The position numbers and the translations under genes were made by a program. The notes under the pieces are model-generated. The model was given only the letters and a program-made list of their open reading frames with translations. It searched no databases and was not told the DNA's origin. A DNA stretch of 64,000 nt from Nocardioides deserti (GTDB lineage: Bacteria > Actinomycetota > Actinomycetes > Propionibacteriales > Nocardioidaceae), in NCBI RefSeq assembly GCF_014266025.1, contig NZ_JACMYC010000005.1, positions 248,001 through 312,000 of the forward strand. Direction: 5' to 3'. Of the stretch, positions 17,044-24,018 are shown in pieces (the first letter of the stretch is position 1; each line of letters begins with the position of its first letter).

Positions 17044-17091
17044 GGACGTCATGCGGACGGAGCAAGCGGGTGCACGCTCCGTGTGACGTCC
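17044..17091. terminator. Long stem-loop downstream of the DUF1059/sulfotransferase unit
   Basis: GGACGTCA (17044-17051) pairs with TGACGTCC (17084-17091), and ACGGAGC (17057-17063) pairs with GCTCCGT (17076-17082), with a 5-nt/1-nt internal bulge between. It lies just past the DUF1059 stop on the minus strand. Confidence 0.65.
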
Positions 17092-17116
17092 GCGGGAGGG
17101 CCGGGCGGGGAGGCCG

Positions 17117-17263
17117 CTAGGTGGCCATGAACAGGATCATCTCCCGCTCGTACTCCCGGCCGGGGTGCTGGTCGGCGAGGTGGGCCTGGGCCTTCTCGAC
17201 GAGCTCGTCCTCGTCGGCGCCCTTGACGACCTCGCCGCAGGGGCAGGTGAGTCGCGTCTTCAT
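17117..17263 (-). CDS. DUF1059 small zinc-finger-like protein
   Basis: A 48-residue protein starting at ATG 17261-17263. It begins MKTRLTCPCGEVVKGADEDE and ends HLADQHPGREYEREMIL. The CPCG pair and two histidines suggest a small zinc site. DUF1059 proteins are widespread and uncharacterised. Its start overlaps the stop of the sulfotransferase-like gene by 4 nt (ATGA), so the two are translationally coupled. Confidence 0.8.
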   Translation of the reverse strand: MKTRLTCPCGEVVKGADEDELVEKAQAHLADQHPGREYEREMILFMAT

Positions 17264-18315
17264 GTCCGCACCGTAGCGGCTCCGCCGCCCGTGCGTCGCT
17301 GGTCGCCGCGCCGCTGCCCGGCGCGCTGCTCGGCCCGCTGCAGGGTCAGCGCCGCGAGCACGTCGACGGCGGCGGCGTACCGCTCCTCGGCCGGCACCGT
17401 CGACGGGTCGACGCCCGGCACGACGACCGGGTCGAGGTCGGCGAGGTCGCCGACGACGCGCGCGCCGGTGGCCGCGACCCGCGCCACGACGTCCGCGGAC
17501 CGCGCCACCAGCCAGGCGGGCGGGGCGAAGCCGATCGCCGGGCCGCCGCGGCCGGCCAGGACCCGCTTGCCGAGGCCGAACTTCACGAGGGTGTGGTAGT
17601 CCGACGCGCTCAGCTCCGCGGTCTCCAGCCGGCGGTTGAGGTCGAGCAGCACGAGCGCGGAGGCGGCGTCGAGCGAGGTGTTGGCCGGGTCGACCGGCGC
17701 CGCACCGGCGGCGTCGAGGTCGGTCGCGGCGCAGAAGCGCTCCCACAGCAGGCTCGAGGGCGCACCCCGCGGCGGCACGGTGACGACGCTGGTCCGCTCC
17801 GGACCGACGGCCGCGGCCCAGTTGCCGACGATGCGGCCCATCCCCTGCTGCCGCCAGAAGGAGCGGGCCGGCTTCCGCCTGCCGTCCAGCCCGGCGACGT
17901 ACGTCGTCCAGTCGGTGGTGCCGCCGTTCTGGAGGCTCTCCTGCCACATCGCGGGTACGCCGCGGCCGAGGTCGCGCAGCGTCAGGACGACCTCGACCGG
18001 CACGTCGCCGAACGACCCGACGACCTCGGCGATGCGCTCGGGCGGGGCGGGGCCGAGGAACTCCATGCTGACCACGACGACCCCGTCGTACGCCGCCGCC
18101 TCGGCGACCAGGGCGGCCCACCGGCCGCGGGCGGCCGGGCCGGCCTGCTTGCGACCGAGCACGTCGGAGACCGCCAGCACCTGGTCGCGCCACGTCTCCC
18201 CGGGGAAGAGCACGCCCCGATCGCGCAGGAGCGCGCGGTTCGCGCCGAGCCGCTGCTGGAGGTAGGACGTGCCGGACTTCATCAGCCCCACGTGCAGGAC
18301 CACCCGGCTCGCCAC
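17260..18315 (-). CDS. Sulfotransferase-like P-loop protein, paralogue 1
   Basis: A 351-residue protein. HVGLMKSGTSYLQ near residue 8-20 matches the 5'-phosphosulfate loop of PAPS-dependent sulfotransferases. A second conserved block, LRDLGRGVPAMWQE, aligns with the 3'-phosphate motif of the family but has Ala where Ser is usual. It starts at GTG 18313-18315, where the P-loop strand begins. Acceptor unknown; cell-surface glycans or lipids are plausible. It is one of three paralogues in 12 kb and has the highest divergence in the 3'-phosphate motif together with paralogue 3. Confidence 0.75.
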   Translation of the reverse strand: MASRVVLHVGLMKSGTSYLQQRLGANRALLRDRGVLFPGETWRDQVLAVSDVLGRKQAGPAARGRWAALVAEAAAYDGVVVVSMEFLGPAPPERIAEVVGSFGDVPVEVVLTLRDLGRGVPAMWQESLQNGGTTDWTTYVAGLDGRRKPARSFWRQQGMGRIVGNWAAAVGPERTSVVTVPPRGAPSSLLWERFCAATDLDAAGAAPVDPANTSLDAASALVLLDLNRRLETAELSASDYHTLVKFGLGKRVLAGRGGPAIGFAPPAWLVARSADVVARVAATGARVVGDLADLDPVVVPGVDPSTVPAEERYAAAVDVLAALTLQRAEQRAGQRRGDQRRTGGGAATVRT

Positions 18316-18398
18316 GCGCCCACCGTAATCAGGGGAGGCGCTCCGTGGCGGACCGGGTGGTCCGAGGCGGTGCGGGTGCCCCGCGCGGGGGCGGTGCG

Positions 18399-19598
18399 TC
18401 AGGCCTTGAGCTTGTAGTCCTTGAGCAGCGAGCGGCCGATGATCATCTTCTGGATGTCGGAGGTGCCCTCGCCGATGAGCATGAACGCGGCCTCGCGGTA
18501 GAGGCGCTCGATCTCGTACTCCTTGGAGTAGCCGTAGCCGCCGTGGATGCGGAAGGAGTCCTGGACGACCTCGTTGCAGTACTCCGCGGCGAGCATCTTG
18601 GCCATGCCGGCCTCGACGTCCATCCGCTTGCCGGAGTCCTTGAGGCGGGCGGCCTTGACCATCATCGCGTGGGAGGCCTCGACCTTGGTCGCCATCTCCG
18701 CGAGGCGGAAGAGGATCGCCTGGTGGTCGGCGATCTGCTTGCCGAAGGTCTCGCGCTGCTGGGCGTAGGCGATGGCCAGCTCGAAGGCGCGCAGCGCGAT
18801 GCCGCAGGCGCGCGCAGCGACGTTGACGCGGCCGACCTCGACGCCGTCCATCATCTGGTAGAAGCCCTTGCCCGGCTCCCCGCCGAGGACCTGCTCGGCC
18901 GAGACCTGGTGGCCCTCGAAGACCGCCTCGGTGGTGTCGACGCCCTTGTAGCCCATCTTGTCGATCTTGCCGGGGATGGTCAGGCCCTGAGCGGTCTCGC
19001 CGAAGCCGGACTCCTTCTCCACCAGGAAGGTCGTCATGTTGCGGTAGACCGAGTCGGCGCCCTCGTCGGTCTTGACCAGCACCGCGATGAGGTTCGACGT
19101 GCCGCCGTTGGTCAGCCACATCTTCTGGCCGTCGATGGTGTAGCCACCGTCATCGTTCTTGACGGCCTTGGTCTTGATCGCCGAGACGTCCGAGCCCAGG
19201 CCCGGCTCCGACATCGAGAACGACCCCCGGATCTCGCCGGTGGCCATCTTCGGCAGGTACTTCTTCTTCTGCTCCTCGGTGCCGTGCTTCATCAGCATGT
19301 AGGCCACGATGAAGTGGGTGTTGATGACGCCGGAGACGCTCATCCAGCCACGCGCGATCTCCTCGACGCACAGCGCGTAGGTCAGCAGCGACTCGCCGAG
19401 GCCGTCGTACTCCTCGGGGATCATCAGGCCGAAGATGCCGAGCTCCTTGAGCCCGTCGACGATCTCCTGCGGGTACTCGTCGGCGTGCTCCAGCTCGGTG
19501 GCGACCGGCAGGATCTTCTCGTCGACGAAGGTGCGGACCGCCTTGATGATCTCGGTCTGCTCCTCGGTGAGACCCTCGGTCTCGCACAGGCGGCCCAT
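18399..19598 (-). CDS. Acyl-CoA dehydrogenase, ethylmalonyl-CoA-pathway-associated type
   Basis: A 399-residue FAD enzyme. Signature blocks are FSMSEPGLGSDVSAIKTKAV (first family signature), the WLTNGG strand, QRETFGKQIADHQAI and IHGGYGYSKEYEIERLYREA near the C-terminus. It is very like the actinobacterial dehydrogenase that accompanies crotonyl-CoA carboxylase/reductase, mesaconyl-CoA hydratase and CitE-like lyase genes, so methylsuccinyl-CoA or a related branched acyl-CoA is a plausible substrate. That assignment is from family knowledge, not proof. Start ATG 19598. The motif at 19647-19661 links its control to maoC. Confidence 0.9.
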   Translation of the reverse strand: MGRLCETEGLTEEQTEIIKAVRTFVDEKILPVATELEHADEYPQEIVDGLKELGIFGLMIPEEYDGLGESLLTYALCVEEIARGWMSVSGVINTHFIVAYMLMKHGTEEQKKKYLPKMATGEIRGSFSMSEPGLGSDVSAIKTKAVKNDDGGYTIDGQKMWLTNGGTSNLIAVLVKTDEGADSVYRNMTTFLVEKESGFGETAQGLTIPGKIDKMGYKGVDTTEAVFEGHQVSAEQVLGGEPGKGFYQMMDGVEVGRVNVAARACGIALRAFELAIAYAQQRETFGKQIADHQAILFRLAEMATKVEASHAMMVKAARLKDSGKRMDVEAGMAKMLAAEYCNEVVQDSFRIHGGYGYSKEYEIERLYREAAFMLIGEGTSDIQKMIIGRSLLKDYKLKA

Positions 19599-19646
19599 GG
19601 ACTGCTCCTCGATGTGGTGGGACGGTTCGGCTGATCTGCCGCGAGG

Positions 19647-19661
19647 TTACCGCTCGGTAGG
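19647..19661. promoter_or_regulatory. Shared upstream motif, acyl-CoA dehydrogenase copy
   Basis: TTACCGCTCGGTAGG lies 49 bp upstream of the dehydrogenase start. TACCG and CGGTA are inverted arms around a two-base centre. It matches the maoC upstream site at 12 of 15 positions, and the two flanking GG bases as well. Confidence 0.45.
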
Positions 19662-19714
19662 AAGCGGGGGTATGCCCCGGCTCACACCGGTCGCTCCGAG
19701 CCCGGCGACCAGGG

Positions 19715-19945
19715 TCACTGGTGCCCGGATCGCTCGGCGATGAAGCGCATGCGGTGCTCGAGCGGACCGACGAGCGCCTGCTCGAGCTCGGCGACCATCG
19801 CGGTCAGCGGGACCTCGAGTGCGGCGTTCTCCTCGATCGCCTCCGCCAGCTGGTCGACCTGCTTCTCCAGCGCCAGGACCTCCTCGACGCCCGTGCCCGC
19901 GGCGACCCGCCGCAGCACGCCGGAGGAGCGCACCAGCCGTCTCAC
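19715..19945 (-). CDS. Small predicted coiled-coil protein
   Basis: A 76-residue frame starting at GTG 19943-19945, 34 nt after the sulfotransferase paralogue 2 stop. The middle has heptad-like leucines and acidic residues (VLALEKQVDQLAEAIEENAA) consistent with a coiled coil. I do not recognise the family. Same-strand position at the end of the surface operon supports it; there is no strong ribosome-binding site. Confidence 0.5.
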   Translation of the reverse strand: MRRLVRSSGVLRRVAAGTGVEEVLALEKQVDQLAEAIEENAALEVPLTAMVAELEQALVGPLEHRMRFIAERSGHQ

Positions 19946-19979
19946 CGCTCGACCCCCGCACGGGCGCTCATCGGGGCGC

Positions 19980-21287
19980 TCACAGGGACTGCCCGCGGTA
20001 GGTGTTGAGCGCCTTGGCGGTCACCCGGCCGTCGGTGGAGCGCGGCGGGAGCAGCAGCTCGGTGACGACGTCGGAGAGCTCCGCGACGCGCAGCTGCAGC
20101 TCGCGGCTGCGGGTGACCTCCGCCTCGAGCTCGGCGATCCGGGCGCGGAGGTCCTCGGCGCGGCCCTCGACGCGAGGCGCGGTGATCCGGCGCACGACGC
20201 CCTTGCCGAGCGCCACGACCCGCGGCTCGTCGGGGTCACGGGCGATCGTGCGACGGGCGGCGTCGCGCTCGTGGGTGCGCTCCCGGACCAGCACGAGCAG
20301 CCGCACGATCGTCTCGACCGCGACCTCGAGCAGCTCGGCGTCGGTGGCGTCGCCCGGCGTGCGCGCGTCGGGGCGAGTGGCGCGGAGGTCCTCGAGGTCG
20401 CCGTGCACGGCGTACCCGGCCTCGGCGATCGCGCCGACCGCGGCGTCGGCGCGGGAGGTCGCGTCGGCGTACTGCTTGTCGGTCAGGCCGATCGGCTCGC
20501 GCCCCAGCTTCGCGAGGATGCCGTGGGCGAGCGTGTCGCGCAGCCACAGCGCCTGCTCGCGGTTGCCGGTGATCGGCTCGCGGATCGCGCTGTTGACCCG
20601 GCGCAACAGCTCGGCGGCGGGCAGGCCGAGCGACTCGTTGACCCGCTCGACGTCGAGCCGCAGCCCCGGCGGGTCGATGGCGCAGGCGGCGGCGAACCGG
20701 CGCCACAGCTCGTGCTCGTCGCCGGGCGTCGTCGGCACGGTGACGACGTGCACCCGCTCCGGCGGCAGCTCCGCACCCCAGCGGGCGGCGACGCCGGCGG
20801 GGTCCATCGTGCGCCAGCCCCACTCGGCCCGGACGCCGGCGGACTCGGGGCGGGGGCGCCACTTCTCCAGCGGCGTGGTGAGGGCGAACTTCAGCCGCTC
20901 CTGCCACGCCGAGGGCACCGCCCGGCCGAGGTCGCGGGCGGTGATGACGACGTGAACCTCGATGCCGTCGAGGTCGCGCAGCACGCGGGCGGCCTGCTCG
21001 GCCGAGGCGCCCGCGAAGAGCTCGTAGGACAGGATCGCGACCGGCCCGCGCCAGCCGCGGACCTGGTCGACGAGGCGGTCCCACGCGGTCGACGCCCGCT
21101 CAGGCAGCGAGTCCAGGCGGGGGTCCTCGCGGACGACCATCGCGGCGTGGATCCGGTCGAGGTGGGTCTCCCCCACGATCAGCACGCCGGCGTCGGCCAG
21201 CGGGCCGCGGTTGGCCTCCAGGATCCGCTGGAGGTACGTCGTGCCCGACTTCGGCGCTCCGACGTGCAGGTAGACGCGCTCGGTCAC
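19980..21287 (-). CDS. Sulfotransferase-like P-loop protein, paralogue 2, with C-terminal coiled coil
   Basis: A 435-residue protein, the longest of the three paralogues. The phosphosulfate loop is HVGAPKSGTTYLQ near 8-20. The second motif ARDLGRAVPSAWQE keeps the Ser expected in the 3'-phosphate site. From about residue 330 the tail is helical and charged (EDLRARIAELEAEV) and looks like a coiled coil. Its GTG start overlaps the stop of the LicD-methyltransferase gene (GTGA) and has AGGGAGG upstream. It is the best candidate for an active sulfotransferase in the region; the acceptor is unknown. Confidence 0.78.
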   Translation of the reverse strand: MTERVYLHVGAPKSGTTYLQRILEANRGPLADAGVLIVGETHLDRIHAAMVVREDPRLDSLPERASTAWDRLVDQVRGWRGPVAILSYELFAGASAEQAARVLRDLDGIEVHVVITARDLGRAVPSAWQERLKFALTTPLEKWRPRPESAGVRAEWGWRTMDPAGVAARWGAELPPERVHVVTVPTTPGDEHELWRRFAAACAIDPPGLRLDVERVNESLGLPAAELLRRVNSAIREPITGNREQALWLRDTLAHGILAKLGREPIGLTDKQYADATSRADAAVGAIAEAGYAVHGDLEDLRATRPDARTPGDATDAELLEVAVETIVRLLVLVRERTHERDAARRTIARDPDEPRVVALGKGVVRRITAPRVEGRAEDLRARIAELEAEVTRSRELQLRVAELSDVVTELLLPPRSTDGRVTAKALNTYRGQSL

Positions 21288-22906
21288 TGGTCCTCCCTGG
21301 TGGGCCCGGCGGGCCACTCGACGATCATCCTCCAGCGCGCGGGGGCGCCCCCGGACACGGCGGCCGCCGCGTCGAGGAAGCCCTCCCGGTGCACCACCCG
21401 GCCACCGGCCCGCACGGCCCGGCCCTCGAGCACGCGTGGGTCGACCGGGTGCAGCCGCCCGCCGCCGCGCTCGGCGCGCTGCTCGGCGGCATCGGCGCGG
21501 GAGAGCGCCTGGCCCTCGAGGTACGCCGTGCCGCCGCCGCGCAGCGTCATCGAGGCGAACCGCCAGAAGTTCTCGAGGCCGTCCGGCTCGAGGGTCTCGA
21601 GCAGGTCCCGGGCGTAGAGCACCTGGTCGGCCTTGTCGCGCGCGACGAGCGCGCCGCGGGTGAGCACGTCACGCAGGTCGTAGAGGTTGAGGTGGTCGAA
21701 GTCGGCCGGCAGGTCCTCGCGCCGGGCGCGGCGAGCCGGGGCCCGCAGGCTCTGGCGGGCGTAGTCGAGTGCGAGCACGCGGAAGCCGCGCTCGGCCAGG
21801 CGGAGCGCGTCCTCGCCGGTGCCGGCGCCGAGCTCCACGACGCGGAGGTCGTCCGCGCCGGCCTCGGCCACCCGCTCGGCCATCCGCTCGGCCATCCGCT
21901 CGGTCAGCCGGTCGGCGACCCAGTCCGCCGTCTCCGAGGGACCGTGGCCCTCCTCCTGCGCGAGGTCGGCCAGGTAGCGCTCCCAGTCGCGGCGCTGCCG
22001 CATGAGGGAGGAGAACCAGCCCTCGAACCGGTCGGTGATCTCCGGGCCCGGCTCGTGGCGGAACGACGGGTCCGGGACGCGCCACCCGGCGCCGTACGAC
22101 ACCGTCAGCATCGTGTCGGGATCGGCGGGCGCCGGCAGCATCCGGCCCTCGAAGGACAGCTCGGTCAGCGGCAGGATCGCGCTGCGCGGCACCTCCTGGC
22201 GCACGGTCGCGGTCTCGTGGAGCAGGTCGCCGACGTAGAAGCAGGTGTAGATGTCGATGCTCGACATGCCGCCGTCGGGCGAGGTGAACAGCACGGTGAT
22301 GAAGGCGGCCGACTTGTTGAGCACGCGCATGCCGTGGCGGCGCAGGGCGCGGGCGACGTCCCACAGCTCGACCGCCATCTCGGCCGGGGTCGCCTTGTCG
22401 GAGAGGTAGGCCAGGTCCACGTCGGAGTCGTGGCCGATGACGGCGCCCTCACGGGCGGCGCCGAGCAGGGTGCCGAAGGCGATCCAGCCGCGGACGCCGC
22501 ACTCGGCCTCCATGACCTCGAGGATCCGCTCGGTCATCTCGACCATCTGCTCGATGACCCGGGTGTCGCGGCCGGAGAAGGGCCGCTGGAGCAGGCCCCA
22601 CTTGTCGATCATGACGGGGATGCCGTCCTTGTCGACGAAGCGGACCCGGCCCTCGCCGCTGCCGAAGCACACCTCGCCGGCGTACACCTCGCGGCCGCCG
22701 GAGACCACGCGCACCTGCGAGACGCCGTCGAGCCAGCGGGTCATCCGCTTGGGCCACGGGACGAACGGCGAGCCGGGCTCGGCGGTGAACGACCACGCGT
22801 GGTGGCCGTCGAAGAGCACGTCGCCGGAGCCCTCGAAACCGTCGGGGAGGTGGAGCCCGGCGTCGTCGACACGCGGGCGCACGTCGGTCCCCGCCTCGTC
22901 CACCAC
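21284..22906 (-). CDS. LicD-like nucleotidyltransferase fused to a SAM methyltransferase
   Basis: A protein of about 540 residues. A beta-rich N-terminal part of about 90 residues precedes a nucleotidyltransferase-fold domain with GWIAFGTLLGAAREG and HDSDVDLAYLSD, the Gly-rich and DxD metal motifs of the LicD/phosphotransferase type. The C-terminal part has a class I methyltransferase core (VVELGAGTGEDALRLAE, then LALDYARQS). LicD proteins attach phosphocholine or similar groups to cell-surface glycans; the fused methyltransferase suggests a methylated substituent. Start is uncertain: GTG at 22904-22906 is 12 nt after the preceding gene and lacks a clear ribosome-binding site. The open frame further upstream is a shadow of the EEP gene. 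Confidence 0.72.
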   Translation of the reverse strand: MVDEAGTDVRPRVDDAGLHLPDGFEGSGDVLFDGHHAWSFTAEPGSPFVPWPKRMTRWLDGVSQVRVVSGGREVYAGEVCFGSGEGRVRFVDKDGIPVMIDKWGLLQRPFSGRDTRVIEQMVEMTERILEVMEAECGVRGWIAFGTLLGAAREGAVIGHDSDVDLAYLSDKATPAEMAVELWDVARALRRHGMRVLNKSAAFITVLFTSPDGGMSSIDIYTCFYVGDLLHETATVRQEVPRSAILPLTELSFEGRMLPAPADPDTMLTVSYGAGWRVPDPSFRHEPGPEITDRFEGWFSSLMRQRRDWERYLADLAQEEGHGPSETADWVADRLTERMAERMAERVAEAGADDLRVVELGAGTGEDALRLAERGFRVLALDYARQSLRAPARRARREDLPADFDHLNLYDLRDVLTRGALVARDKADQVLYARDLLETLEPDGLENFWRFASMTLRGGGTAYLEGQALSRADAAEQRAERGGGRLHPVDPRVLEGRAVRAGGRVVHREGFLDAAAAVSGGAPARWRMIVEWPAGPTREDQ

Positions 22907-22917
22907 GAGGCGTGAGG

Positions 22918-24018
22918 CTACGGCACCGTGACCCGCGTCGTGATGACCGCGTGGTCGGTGATGCGCCGCACCGCCGGACTCGTGTCCATGCGGAAGCCGG
23001 AGAACTGCACGTCCGGCGTGCCGAAGATCCAGTCGACCCGCATCGGCCGCGGCGGGCGGCACGCGCCGGCGTTCGACCCGCCGTTCGCTGCGACCAGCCC
23101 GGCCTCGCCGGTGAAGCGGCAGAAGGCGTCCTCGTGCTCGTTGAAGTCGCCGATGATGAAGACCGGGATCCCGTCCTTCTTCAGCGTGTTGACCGCGGCG
23201 ACCTCGATCTGCTCGGCCTTCTCCCGCTCGTCCTCGCGGCCCTGGCGGTCCTTGGGCGAGTTGTGGATGTTGATGACGTAGACCTCGCGGCCGGTCTCGA
23301 CGTGCTGGAGCCGCACGACGGGCTGCGGGCGGGTGCCGCCCATGAACGGCACGGTGATCGAGTCCTGGTAGGTCGCCGCCCACACCGAGGTGTCCCACAT
23401 GACCGACTGCGGCACGCCCTTGCCGCCGAGCGCCGAGCCCGGCCAGAACGCGAACCGGCCGTCGGTCGCCCGCGCCAGCGCGCTGAGCTGGTCGGACTGG
23501 ATCTCCTGGAGCCCCACGATGCTCGAGCCGTACGACGCCACGAGCCGTGCCGCCCACTCGGTGCGGACGCGGCCCGGGGCGTACTCCGCGGCCGCTCCGC
23601 CCGGCGCGGTGTGCTGGCTGCCGAGGATGTTGAACGTGGTCAGCGTGAACGAGTAGGGCTGCTCGGTCACCAGGTCCTGCACCTTGTTGCGCAGCTCGTC
23701 CGCGCCGCTCGGCACCGCCTGCGGGGCCGCGACCGCGCCGCGGTCGAGCAGCGCGGCCTCGGCGATCTCCTGCGGCGACATCTGCGCGAGCTCGGCCGCG
23801 CTGGTGCGGCTCGGGGTCGCCGAGGGGGCCGGGCCGGCGGGCGTGGTCCCGCCCTCGCCGCGGGTCAGCAGGTTGGCGCCGACGACGACCAGCACGATCG
23901 CCAGCACCGCGCCGACCGTGGCGAGCGCGGCGCGGCGTTCGCTGCCCTGCTCCTGGTCGCGCTGGTCGTCCCGGTCGGGAGTGCGAGGACGGTCGGGCCG
24001 CTCGGGAGGTCCGCTCAC
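22918..24018 (-). CDS. Membrane-anchored endonuclease/exonuclease/phosphatase-family protein
   Basis: A 366-residue protein. A charged cytoplasmic start is followed by one transmembrane helix (LATVGAVLAIVLVVVGANLL) and a Thr/Pro/Ser linker, then an extracytoplasmic EEP fold. The fold shows LTTFNILGS, SIVGLQEIQSDQ (metal-binding Glu), VINIHNSPKD, IIGDFNEHE and the terminal TDHAVI. It could be a nuclease or a sphingomyelinase-like phosphodiesterase acting outside the membrane. It starts at GTG 24016-24018, whose GTGA overlaps the stop of the RCC1 gene. Confidence 0.82.
   Translation of the reverse strand: MSGPPERPDRPRTPDRDDQRDQEQGSERRAALATVGAVLAIVLVVVGANLLTRGEGGTTPAGPAPSATPSRTSAAELAQMSPQEIAEAALLDRGAVAAPQAVPSGADELRNKVQDLVTEQPYSFTLTTFNILGSQHTAPGGAAAEYAPGRVRTEWAARLVASYGSSIVGLQEIQSDQLSALARATDGRFAFWPGSALGGKGVPQSVMWDTSVWAATYQDSITVPFMGGTRPQPVVRLQHVETGREVYVINIHNSPKDRQGREDEREKAEQIEVAAVNTLKKDGIPVFIIGDFNEHEDAFCRFTGEAGLVAANGGSNAGACRPPRPMRVDWIFGTPDVQFSGFRMDTSPAVRRITDHAVITTRVTVP

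Noticed and set aside
17117..18193. Long frame ending with the DUF1059 protein
   Set aside because: Only the last 48 codons match a family; the rest is a shifted frame of the sulfotransferase-like gene.
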